50,639 nucleotides of DNA, taken from NCBI GenBank assembly GCA_009773005.1, contig WOUT01000016.1, positions 1-50,639 of the forward strand, written 5' to 3'. Both the position numbers and the translations under genes were made by a program. Below are positions 24,879-31,892 of this stretch, piece after piece; within the stretch, counting starts at the first letter, position 1; each line of letters starts with the position of its first letter. Source of the stretch: Chloroflexota bacterium (GTDB lineage Bacteria > Chloroflexota > Anaerolineae > Anaerolineales > Anaerolineaceae). The notes beneath the pieces were generated by a model that saw only the letters and a list, made by a program, of their open reading frames with translations, ran no database searches and was not told the origin of the DNA.

Positions 24879-25820
24879 GTGCAAAATAATAAGATGATTA
24901 TAAAATCCACAAGTCCATTTGACCTTTCCAGGAAAAAGAACAGATGGTCTGAAAAACTGATCAAATTATTCCTGACTTTTGCAGGAATTGTTTCAATATT
25001 TACCACAATTGCTATTGTTTATGAATTAGGAAAAGAATCACTATTGTTCTTTAGCCTGCCAGAGGTGAACTTGGTTGATTTTCTGACAACCACTACATGG
25101 CAACCATCCATTGGAAAATTCGGCGTGCTTCCTCTGGTCACATCCACACTCATTACAAGCTTTTTTGCTATGCTTGTAGCAATTCCATTAGGGCTGGGCG
25201 CAGCCATTTTTCTAAGTGAATACGCCTCTGAAAGAACCAGGAAGGTAATAAAGCCAATCCTCGAGATCTTGGCAGGAATTCCAACCGTAGTCTATGGTTA
25301 TTTCGCCTTGACTTTCATGACTCCCATCCTTAGAAGCATCTTTGGTGAAAACAAAGTGGAAATTTACAATATGCTCTCAGCAGGTCTGGTGATGGGCATC
25401 ATGATCTTGCCCCTCATCAGTTCTATGAGCGAGGATGCATTGCACGCTGTTCCCCGATCTTTGCGGGACGCTGCATTTGGACTTGGCGCTACCCGGTTGG
25501 AAACCTCGATCCAGATTGTGCTCCCAGCCGCACTTTCCGGGATCATTGCAGCGGTCATTTTAGGGATCTCACGCGCGGTTGGTGAAACCATGATAGTCGC
25601 CATCGCCGCTGGTTCTGGACCGAACTTCACTTTCAACCCATTCAAAGCTGCTGAAACAATGACTGGTTATATCGCCCGCATCAGCGGCGGAGACCTCGCC
25701 TATGACACAGCCGATTACAATAGCATTTTTGCCATTGGCTTGCTTCTTTTCTTGATTACATTGTTGCTTAATATGATCAGCAGAAAGATCTCAAGAAAAT
25801 ATCGTGAGGTTTACGAATGA
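24879..25820 (+). CDS. pstC: Phosphate ABC transporter permease PstC
   Basis: 313 residues with six membrane segments. The inner-membrane permease signature is visible: PRSLRDAAFGLGATRLETSI followed by LPAALSGIIAAVILGISRAVGE, the EAA loop that contacts PstB. The start is GTG 24879 with ATG 24894 as alternative. Neither has a Shine-Dalgarno sequence. It overlaps pstA by four bases (ATGA). Together with PstA it forms the phosphate channel. Confidence 0.93.
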   Translation: MQNNKMIIKSTSPFDLSRKKNRWSEKLIKLFLTFAGIVSIFTTIAIVYELGKESLLFFSLPEVNLVDFLTTTTWQPSIGKFGVLPLVTSTLITSFFAMLVAIPLGLGAAIFLSEYASERTRKVIKPILEILAGIPTVVYGYFALTFMTPILRSIFGENKVEIYNMLSAGLVMGIMILPLISSMSEDALHAVPRSLRDAAFGLGATRLETSIQIVLPAALSGIIAAVILGISRAVGETMIVAIAAGSGPNFTFNPFKAAETMTGYIARISGGDLAYDTADYNSIFAIGLLLFLITLLLNMISRKISRKYREVYE

Positions 25821-27061
25821 GATCAACAGCTGACCACTCAAACCAAAATTTTTCGATTTCTGATCCAATCCTCGAACAAAGACAGCGAAAAGCTGCTCTC
25901 TGGAAATCTCTTTTCCGATTGTCCACCCTTATCGGGATAATCGCGCTGACAATCTTAATCCTTTCAATTATCAATCAGGCATTCGGCCTGGTGGCGATTC
26001 AAGATAAAGTCGATAGAACAACACTCTCCACACAGCCCATTGAATCGCTTTCTCAAAAAGAGATGATCAGGTTGATAGAAAAGAACTTGTCAAAGAATCG
26101 AGTGCGCACGTTGGACCGAGATATACCACTGGTTGAAAGATCTCATAAAGATTTGTATACCCTTATCGAAAGAGAAGTGATTCAGGTTAAGATTGTTGAT
26201 AGTTATCCTCTTTTCAAATCAGTAATAACGCCTCAACGGTTTAAAGATCGTGTACTATTGGACTTTCCCAAAGCGAAGATACAATTCAAATTGTGGTTGA
26301 ATTTGTCCTTCCTAACGCATACGATGTCTAACATACCTGAACAAGCAGGTATCCGAACTGCTATACTCGGCTCATTGTTGGTAATTTTGATCGCCCTCTT
26401 CGTGTCATTTCCATTAGGAGTCAGCGCCGCAATTTACCTGGAAGAATATTCCACTCAAGATACATGGTTAAGCCGTTTGATCCAAACCAATATAGATAAC
26501 CTGGCAGGAGTACCCTCAATCATCTATGGTATTTTGGGATTGGCAATTTTTGTCCGGGCATTTGACCCAATTACAAGCGGCAAGGTCTTTGGAGTTGAAG
26601 GCGCAAATGGAAGGACGATACTTTCGGCAGGAATGACGATGGCGCTTTTGGTTCTGCCCATCCTGATAACAAATGCCCAAGAAGCCATCAGGGCGGTACC
26701 AAGTTCTTTACGGCAAGCCAGTTATGGTTTGGGAGCCACACAATGGCAAACGATCTGGCATCATGTGCTGCCCTCCGCCCTTCCGGGCATTCTTACCGGC
26801 ACAATTTTGGCAATTTCACGCGCTTTAGGGGAAACTGCCCCATTGATCATTGTAGGTGCAGCAACTTACATCACAAAAGACCCTTCAGGAATATTCTCAA
26901 ATTTCACCACAATTCCAATTCAAATTTATAATTGGACTACAAGACCGCAAACAGAATTTCGCAATATCGCAGCAGCCGCAATTCTTGTTTTACTGGTCAT
27001 GCTACTCTCGCTAAACGCAGTAGCCATTATTTGGCGAAATCGGCTCAATAAAAATAGGTAA
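25817..27061 (+). CDS. pstA: Phosphate ABC transporter permease PstA with extended first loop
   Basis: 414 residues, longer than the roughly 280-300 of typical PstA. After the first membrane segment (about residues 34-57) an insert of about 120 mostly hydrophilic residues precedes the permease domain. It contains [13 protein letters not shown] and [15 protein letters not shown]. The permease core is normal, with [19 protein letters not shown] and [20 protein letters not shown]. The insert faces the outside and could contact PstS. It is coupled to pstC by a four-base overlap. A short gap of 14 bp separates it from pstB. Confidence 0.92.
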   Translation: MRSTADHSNQNFSISDPILEQRQRKAALWKSLFRLSTLIGIIALTILILSIINQAFGLVAIQDKVDRTTLSTQPIESLSQKEMIRLIEKNLSKNRVRTLDRDIPLVERSHKDLYTLIEREVIQVKIVDSYPLFKSVITPQRFKDRVLLDFPKAKIQFKLWLNLSFLTHTMSNIPEQAGIRTAILGSLLVILIALFVSFPLGVSAAIYLEEYSTQDTWLSRLIQTNIDNLAGVPSIIYGILGLAIFVRAFDPITSGKVFGVEGANGRTILSAGMTMALLVLPILITNAQEAIRAVPSSLRQASYGLGATQWQTIWHHVLPSALPGILTGTILAISRALGETAPLIIVGAATYITKDPSGIFSNFTTIPIQIYNWTTRPQTEFRNIAAAAILVLLVMLLSLNAVAIIWRNRLNKNR

Positions 27062-27075
27062 GGCTGGATAAGCAA

Positions 27076-27858
27076 ATGACACTTGAAGATAACAAACAAT
27101 GGGCAATTGAAACCGAAGAGCTCGATATATATTATGGCGATTTTCGGGCTGTTAAACACGTCAGTTTACAGATTGAACCGCAGAAGATTACGGCGATCAT
27201 TGGTCCTTCAGGCTGCGGAAAAAGCACTGTAATCCGGGCATTTAACCGCATGAATGATTTTATCCCTGGCGCTCACGCAACCGGAAAAGTGCTCTTTCGA
27301 GGGCAAAATATTTATGACCCAAAAATCGATCCAGTTCAGGTTCGCCAAAAGATCGGCATGGTTTTTCAAAAACCAAATCCATTTCCAAAATCAATCTATG
27401 ATAATATCGCCTGGGGAGCCAAGATCAATGATTACAACGGCAACCTGAATGATCTGGTTGAGGAGAGCCTGCAAAAAGCAGCGTTGTGGGGCGAAGTCAA
27501 GGATCAATTACAAAAATCTGCTCTTTCATTGTCAGGCGGGCAACAGCAGCGATTGTGTATCGCCCGTGCTCTGGCGGTAAAACCTGATATCATATTGATG
27601 GACGAACCCTGTTCAGCGCTTGACCCGATTGCCACATTAAAAATCGAGGATCTGATGCGGGAATTGTCAAAAAACTATACAATTATTATCGTAACGCATA
27701 ATATGCAGCAGGCAGGCCGCGCTTCTGATTACACCGCATATTTTACGATGGATGCTGACCGGGCCGGAATGATGGTGGAGTATGGAGTCACAAGTCAGGT
27801 GTTTACCAATCCGCGCAACAAATCCACTGAAGATTACATCTCCGGTCGATTTGGATGA
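27076..27858 (+). CDS. pstB: Phosphate ABC transporter ATPase PstB
   Basis: 260 residues, normal length. Walker [10 protein letters not shown], the PstB-typical [10 protein letters not shown] and Q-loop [15 protein letters not shown], signature LSGGQQQR, Walker [13 protein letters not shown] and switch His in [11 protein letters not shown]. It powers phosphate import through PstCA. It ends 21 bp before phoU and belongs to the pstSCAB-phoU operon. Confidence 0.96.
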   Translation: MTLEDNKQWAIETEELDIYYGDFRAVKHVSLQIEPQKITAIIGPSGCGKSTVIRAFNRMNDFIPGAHATGKVLFRGQNIYDPKIDPVQVRQKIGMVFQKPNPFPKSIYDNIAWGAKINDYNGNLNDLVEESLQKAALWGEVKDQLQKSALSLSGGQQQRLCIARALAVKPDIILMDEPCSALDPIATLKIEDLMRELSKNYTIIIVTHNMQQAGRASDYTAYFTMDADRAGMMVEYGVTSQVFTNPRNKSTEDYISGRFG

Positions 27859-27879
27859 TCTTGGTCTATGAGGTGAAAA

Positions 27880-28554
27880 ATGTCCAGAGATAACTTAATG
27901 CTCCAAATCCATCAAGTCCAGGACGAATTGCTTTTAATGGGCAGCATGGTTGAACAAGCCACGATCAAATCGATCGAAGCTTTAAAAAACCGTGATAGAG
28001 AAGCCGCTAAAACAATTTATAACGCTGACCGATTGGTAAACGAAAAACGCTATGCGATTGAAAACTCGGTTTTGATCCTTATCGCCACGCAGCAACCCCT
28101 GGCTCATGATCTTCGCCTGCTGGCAGCCTTGCTTGAGATTGCCGCGGAGATCGAACGCATGGGTGACTATGCAAAAGGTATAGCCAAGGTTGTAATTAAT
28201 TTGGAAGATGTTGACATCCCTATCCCATTCAAAGAGATCGAAGAGATGGCTTCGCTTGCGGTAAGCATGTTCCACAGAGCGCTGGGCGCTTTTGTATTAG
28301 AAGATGCACTTACCGCTAAAAAGATCCCTCCTGAAGATGACAAGGTTGATGAGCTTTACAACCAGGTTCAGCGCCATATCGTTCATATCATGATCGAAAA
28401 ACCAGAGATCATTGATCACGCCAATTTGCTTATGTGGGTTGCTCACAATCTTGAAAGAATGGCTGACCGCGTGAGCAACATTTGCGAACGGACAATCTTT
28501 GTTGCTACCGGCGAATTAATGGAAATCGAATCAAAAAAGAAAGAAATACAATAA
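27880..28554 (+). CDS. phoU: Phosphate signalling protein PhoU
   Basis: 224 residues. Two PhoU repeats of three helices each carry the metal-binding acidic motifs (AAEIERMGDYAKGIAK in the first and NLERMADRVSNICERTIF in the second). PhoU links transporter activity to PhoR, keeping the kinase off when phosphate is plentiful. GAGGTG lies before ATG 27880. It is the last gene of the operon. A separate promoter for the next gene lies about 250 bp downstream. Confidence 0.95.
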   Translation: MSRDNLMLQIHQVQDELLLMGSMVEQATIKSIEALKNRDREAAKTIYNADRLVNEKRYAIENSVLILIATQQPLAHDLRLLAALLEIAAEIERMGDYAKGIAKVVINLEDVDIPIPFKEIEEMASLAVSMFHRALGAFVLEDALTAKKIPPEDDKVDELYNQVQRHIVHIMIEKPEIIDHANLLMWVAHNLERMADRVSNICERTIFVATGELMEIESKKKEIQ

Positions 28555-28803
28555 AATCTATTCATAATTAAGAGGCGCCCTCTCATTGAAAAAGGTCGAC
28601 TTTTATATATGTCTTTTTGGACTTTCGGTTCCTTTCCAGTTGATCTCGGGGATAAAAAGCATCTCGTAACGCGTCGCCTAGAGAAGTAAATGCCGGTGTA
28701 ATCCTTACAATGCTCACTGTTTGAAGGATTGGTATCATAAATCCCTCTTTTTTCAACCCTTTTTATGGATTTTTTAATACTGTAACCTTTGAAAAATTTT
28801 AAA
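28555..28803. other. Intergenic region after phoU
   Basis: About 250 bp without a supported gene. A weak AATCCTT/AAGGATT inverted repeat (28700-28706 with 28724-28730) has a 17-base loop. No clear terminator with a T-run was found after phoU. Confidence 0.5.
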
Positions 28804-28831
28804 TTGACAATTCAAGGTGAATTCTTATAAT
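28804..28831 (+). promoter_or_regulatory. Near-consensus sigma-70-type promoter
   Basis: A perfect TTGACA (28804-28809), a 16-base spacer and a perfect TATAAT (28826-28831). It lies about 37 bases before ATG 28869 and drives the zinc-ribbon/PH-like gene. Confidence 0.85.
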
Positions 28832-28868
28832 TTATTTATTGAGATCTGTTATTTCAGGAGAATTTGAT

Positions 28869-29930
28869 ATGCAATCAAACCAGGTTAGTCCGGCCGAACA
28901 ATTAAAATATGATATTGATAGCGCTAAAAGAAATCTAAATGACCTGATTAATAAGGCTAGTTTGACAACCATTCGGGATGACTACTCAGACCTGGATGCA
29001 ACCATCGCAAATCTTCCGATTCGAATTCAAAAGATCAGAGGCCGAAAATATGCTTTTAATAAAATTAATGAGAAAGAGGCAGAAGAGTTCCAAAGCCAAT
29101 GGGCAACAAAAAGAATGATGATCCAAAATAAAATCGACCTGGAAGCGAATGCCCTGAAAGCAAACCTGCGTCCACTTGAGAGCCGTGTGACAAGTTTAAT
29201 TCTCGGTGCAACCTCCGCGCTGACCGTAAAGAATGTCCAGAATGAATTGGACTCCTACGAATCCAGAATCTCTTCTGCTGAGAGTTCATTACGCGAATTG
29301 TATGATGGTATAAGAAAAGAAGTGGAAAAGCTTAAAACTCAACTTGGATTGGTGGAAAAAACCTTAGACCACAGTGAAACCGCAAGCTTCGGATTTCTGC
29401 CTGGTGAGAGTGTGGTCATGGCTGTCATGGCCGTCTGGACAAGGGACAACAAGGAAGATAAAACGGATCCAGAGGGTATCCTCTTTTTGACAGATCAACG
29501 ATTACTTTTTGAACAAAAACAACAAGTCGCCAAAAAAAAAGTCCTGTTCGTGACAACTGAACGAGAATTGGTGCAGAACCTTTTATTTGAAACCCCGGTT
29601 GTATGCATTGAATCTCTTAAAGCCACCAAACAAGGGCTATTCAAGAATGAAGACTGGTTGGAATTGCAGCTAGCAAGTGGCTCCTTTGCCCGTGATGCAA
29701 AACTTCATCTGGATGGTCAGGATAGCGTCAACTGGCATAAATTGATCACAAGAGTAAAAACGAGAGAAATCGATTCCGATCGGGCTTTTGAGATCGATAA
29801 ATCAGCGGTGGAGAAAGCGCGATCAGCGCCTGCAAAATGCCCAAATTGCGGTGGAGCAATTACCAAACCTGTTCTGCGTGGAATGGATTCAATTACCTGT
29901 GACTTCTGTGGGAATGTGATCCGGCTATAA
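28869..29930 (+). CDS. Coiled-coil protein with PH/GRAM-like domain and C-terminal zinc ribbon
   Basis: 353 residues. CAGGAG precedes ATG 28869, preferred to the TTG at 28839. The N-terminal 180 residues are charged and helical with coiled-coil character. Residues 185-305 resemble a bacterial PH/GRAM-like module (GILFLTDQRLLFEQKQ, then DWLELQLASGSF and a Trp-containing helix). The last 40 residues are a zinc ribbon, CPNCGG then CDFCGN. There is no membrane segment, so it is cytoplasmic. It shares the zinc-ribbon plus coiled-coil theme with the membrane protein encoded at 2188, but the order is reversed. The strong promoter suggests high expression. Function is unknown. Confidence 0.85.
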   Translation: MQSNQVSPAEQLKYDIDSAKRNLNDLINKASLTTIRDDYSDLDATIANLPIRIQKIRGRKYAFNKINEKEAEEFQSQWATKRMMIQNKIDLEANALKANLRPLESRVTSLILGATSALTVKNVQNELDSYESRISSAESSLRELYDGIRKEVEKLKTQLGLVEKTLDHSETASFGFLPGESVVMAVMAVWTRDNKEDKTDPEGILFLTDQRLLFEQKQQVAKKKVLFVTTERELVQNLLFETPVVCIESLKATKQGLFKNEDWLELQLASGSFARDAKLHLDGQDSVNWHKLITRVKTREIDSDRAFEIDKSAVEKARSAPAKCPNCGGAITKPVLRGMDSITCDFCGNVIRL

Positions 29931-30007
29931 ATTAATTATTCATAAGTGTCACTTTTTCATTTTCATCTCATCTAAATCTATAGTTACTCATTCAAAGGAG
30001 AATGGAA

Positions 30008-30208
30008 ATGAAAATGAACGAATCAAATGTCGATCGCATTATCCGTGTCATTATTGGTGCCGCGTTACTTGTCTTGGGTTGGGGTGAGTTTGTTGGCGGA
30101 ACGCTTGGTCTGGTTTTCAAGATCCTGGGTTTTCTACCTCTTCTTACCGGACTGGTCGGTTTCTGTCCAGTGTACGCTCTCTTCAAGACCCGCACAAATA
30201 GAGCATAA
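30008..30208 (+). CDS. DUF2892 small membrane protein
   Basis: 66 residues. Three in-frame ATG codons lie at 30002, 30008 and 30014. GGAG at seven bases favours 30008. The DUF2892 pattern is clear: NVDRIIRVIIGAALLVLGW, then GLVFKILGFLPLLTGLVGFCPVY, with two membrane segments and the family's conserved GxCPxY. The domain also occurs fused to rhodanese or thioredoxin, and the next gene is exactly such a thioredoxin fusion. A role in sulfur or thiol chemistry at the membrane is inferred from this association. Confidence 0.87.
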   Translation: MKMNESNVDRIIRVIIGAALLVLGWGEFVGGTLGLVFKILGFLPLLTGLVGFCPVYALFKTRTNRA

Positions 30209-30223
30209 TAATAATTACCACAA

Positions 30224-30251
30224 AACCAGGGACGGATTTCCGCCCCTGGTT
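30224..30251 (+). other. Hairpin between DUF2892 and thioredoxin genes
   Basis: A 12-bp stem with one A-C mismatch (30224-30235 against 30240-30251), loop ATTT, is followed by TATTTATT. It could be an intercistronic attenuator or a weak terminator. The thioredoxin gene begins 17 bp later with its own GGAG. Confidence 0.6.
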
Positions 30252-30267
30252 ATTTATTGGAGAAAAT

Positions 30268-30801
30268 ATGAATCTGATTGAATTCAATGAAAAGATAGCC
30301 AATAATCCAAATCCCGTGGTGGTCGATTTTTGGGCTTCCTGGTGCGGACCGTGTAAAGCGCTTGACCCAATTCTGCACGATGTTGCTCAGAAATATGTTG
30401 AAAAAGTGGATGTCCTCAAAGTTGACGCTGATGCCAGTCCTGAAGTATTGAGATCTCTTGGCATTATGGGGATACCAACCGTGATCGGTTATATGAATGG
30501 TAAAGAAGTGATCCGCAAAACTGGATTGCAGCCAAAAACATCGGTTGAACAAATCTTCAGTTCCCTTGCTGAAGGGAAATCCGACATCCGCATTCAAACC
30601 TCATCATTTGACAGGATCCTGAGGATCACGATTGGTACAGGTTTTTTCCTGTTTGGAATACTAAGAGGACCATCAGTTCTGCTAATGATTCTCGGAGCTG
30701 TAATCGTTTTTTCAGGGGTATATGACCGCTGTCCGGTATATCAAGTGGTTAGCCAAAAGATCAAATCCGCCTTTTCAAAACAAACCGGGAGCTCAAGCTA
30801 A
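30268..30801 (+). CDS. Thioredoxin-DUF2892 fusion
   Basis: 177 residues. Residues 1-105 are a thioredoxin with active site W25-C26-G-P-C29-K and the cis-proline loop GIMGIPTVIGY. Residues 110-165 are a DUF2892 membrane module (FDRILRITIGTGFFLFGIL, ending in GVYDRCPVYQ), so the oxidoreductase is tethered to the cytoplasmic face. TTGGAG precedes ATG 30268. It is next to a free-standing DUF2892 gene, so the two modules may interact. It converges on the PIG-L gene with a 12-bp gap and no visible terminator. Confidence 0.9.
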   Translation: MNLIEFNEKIANNPNPVVVDFWASWCGPCKALDPILHDVAQKYVEKVDVLKVDADASPEVLRSLGIMGIPTVIGYMNGKEVIRKTGLQPKTSVEQIFSSLAEGKSDIRIQTSSFDRILRITIGTGFFLFGILRGPSVLLMILGAVIVFSGVYDRCPVYQVVSQKIKSAFSKQTGSSS

Positions 30802-30813
30802 ACTCTCGAAATT

Positions 30814-31665
30814 TTAATTAATCCCTTCAAACAAATCTTTTTCTCGGTGCCTACCTGGCGGCGGAAAAGCCCGCATATACTGGTCATTAACCCCTAAGAA
30901 CTTGCGGAACATCCCCATAATCCCGCCCGTGATCCTCGCACCACCCTGGCTCGCGTGGCAAGCTACCGCGATATCTCTTTTATCTGCAACTGAACGATAA
31001 TCCACAGTAGCATCAATCGAGAATTTAGCTTCAGCAATCGGAACAAGGTCAATATCACCGTTGCGGCCGAACTTATGCGGGTCCTTGCCAGTCAATTTCA
31101 TGAACCACACTGCAAATCGCAAGAAACCTCGTGGAAAAGTGTGGAAGTAAAGTTTTTGTGGTTTAAAAGGCGACAAGCCATCTGGATACATAGCTGGATT
31201 TGAAGAAGCATAAAAGGCTTTCACCGCTGCCCGCTGTATGGCAATATGGTCAGGGTGCCGGTACCCGCCGATGGGATCGAAGGTGATCACCACCTGCGGT
31301 TTTAAATTGCGAATAAAGTGAACCACCTCACCTGCTACTACATCTACATCTGCTGCCGCAAGCGCCAAAGGATGATTGTTGTCAGGTGATCCCTCCATGC
31401 CAGAATCACGATAATTCAAAAAATGAACGCCTGACAAACCCAGCGTTCCTGCTGCACAGCGCAGTTCGTTCTCACGAAGCTCCGCCACGCTATTAAAACC
31501 CTTCATCAATTCAGGATCCACATCCCCCACCTCGCCCCGGGTGGCACAGACGAGGTGGACTTCAACACCAATACTCGAATAATAAGCTAGGGTTCCACCT
31601 GTCCCAAATGTTTCATCATCCGGATGAGCCAAAACTGCCAATAATACTTGTTTAGATTCTGCCAT
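30814..31665 (-). CDS. PIG-L (LmbE-like) N-acetyl-sugar deacetylase
   Basis: 283 residues. Zinc and catalytic motif AHPDDE at residues 13-18 and the third zinc ligand in HPDH are present, with the family's CATRGEVGD and FDPIGGYRHPDH. PIG-L proteins remove acetyl groups from N-acetylglucosamine-linked compounds such as precursors of mycothiol or bacillithiol, or from glycolipids. AAGGAAA precedes ATG 31665. It has no signal peptide. The neighbouring thioredoxin makes a low-molecular-weight-thiol role attractive, but no ligase or glycosyltransferase for such a pathway is nearby. Confidence 0.9.
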   Translation of the reverse strand: MAESKQVLLAVLAHPDDETFGTGGTLAYYSSIGVEVHLVCATRGEVGDVDPELMKGFNSVAELRENELRCAAGTLGLSGVHFLNYRDSGMEGSPDNNHPLALAAADVDVVAGEVVHFIRNLKPQVVITFDPIGGYRHPDHIAIQRAAVKAFYASSNPAMYPDGLSPFKPQKLYFHTFPRGFLRFAVWFMKLTGKDPHKFGRNGDIDLVPIAEAKFSIDATVDYRSVADKRDIAVACHASQGGARITGGIMGMFRKFLGVNDQYMRAFPPPGRHREKDLFEGIN

Positions 31666-31703
31666 GATTTTCCTTGCCCGCCAAAAATAAGATAATTTTT
31701 ATC

Positions 31704-31709
31704 ATTATA
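31704..31709 (-). promoter_or_regulatory. -10 element for the PIG-L gene
   Basis: TATAAT on the minus strand lies 38 bases before ATG 31665. The -35 region is GTTAAA-like and weak. Confidence 0.4.
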
Positions 31710-31880
31710 ACCCTGAATAATCCGCTTTTAACCAACACTTGAGTAAATCAATAGACGTTTACATGCAGCCATTTGAAAGCAATTAAACCAATAGCCAATA
31801 AATTATGTGTCCGACGTCAAAATTTTATTTTCAACCTAACCACAAATAAAAATCTTTGATTCCCAATTTTCGCTTAATGT

Positions 31881-31886
31881 TACAAT
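31881..31886 (+). promoter_or_regulatory. -10 element for a probable leaderless transcript
   Basis: TACAAT ends six bases before ATG 31893, with only an A-run between and no ribosome-binding site. A TTGATT 19 bases upstream (31856-31861) may serve as -35. Confidence 0.5.
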
Positions 31887-31892
31887 AAAAAA

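Noticed and set aside
28700-28730. AATCCTT/AAGGATT inverted repeat as phoU terminator or small RNA
   Set aside because: The stem is only 7 bp with a 17-base loop and there is no T-run.
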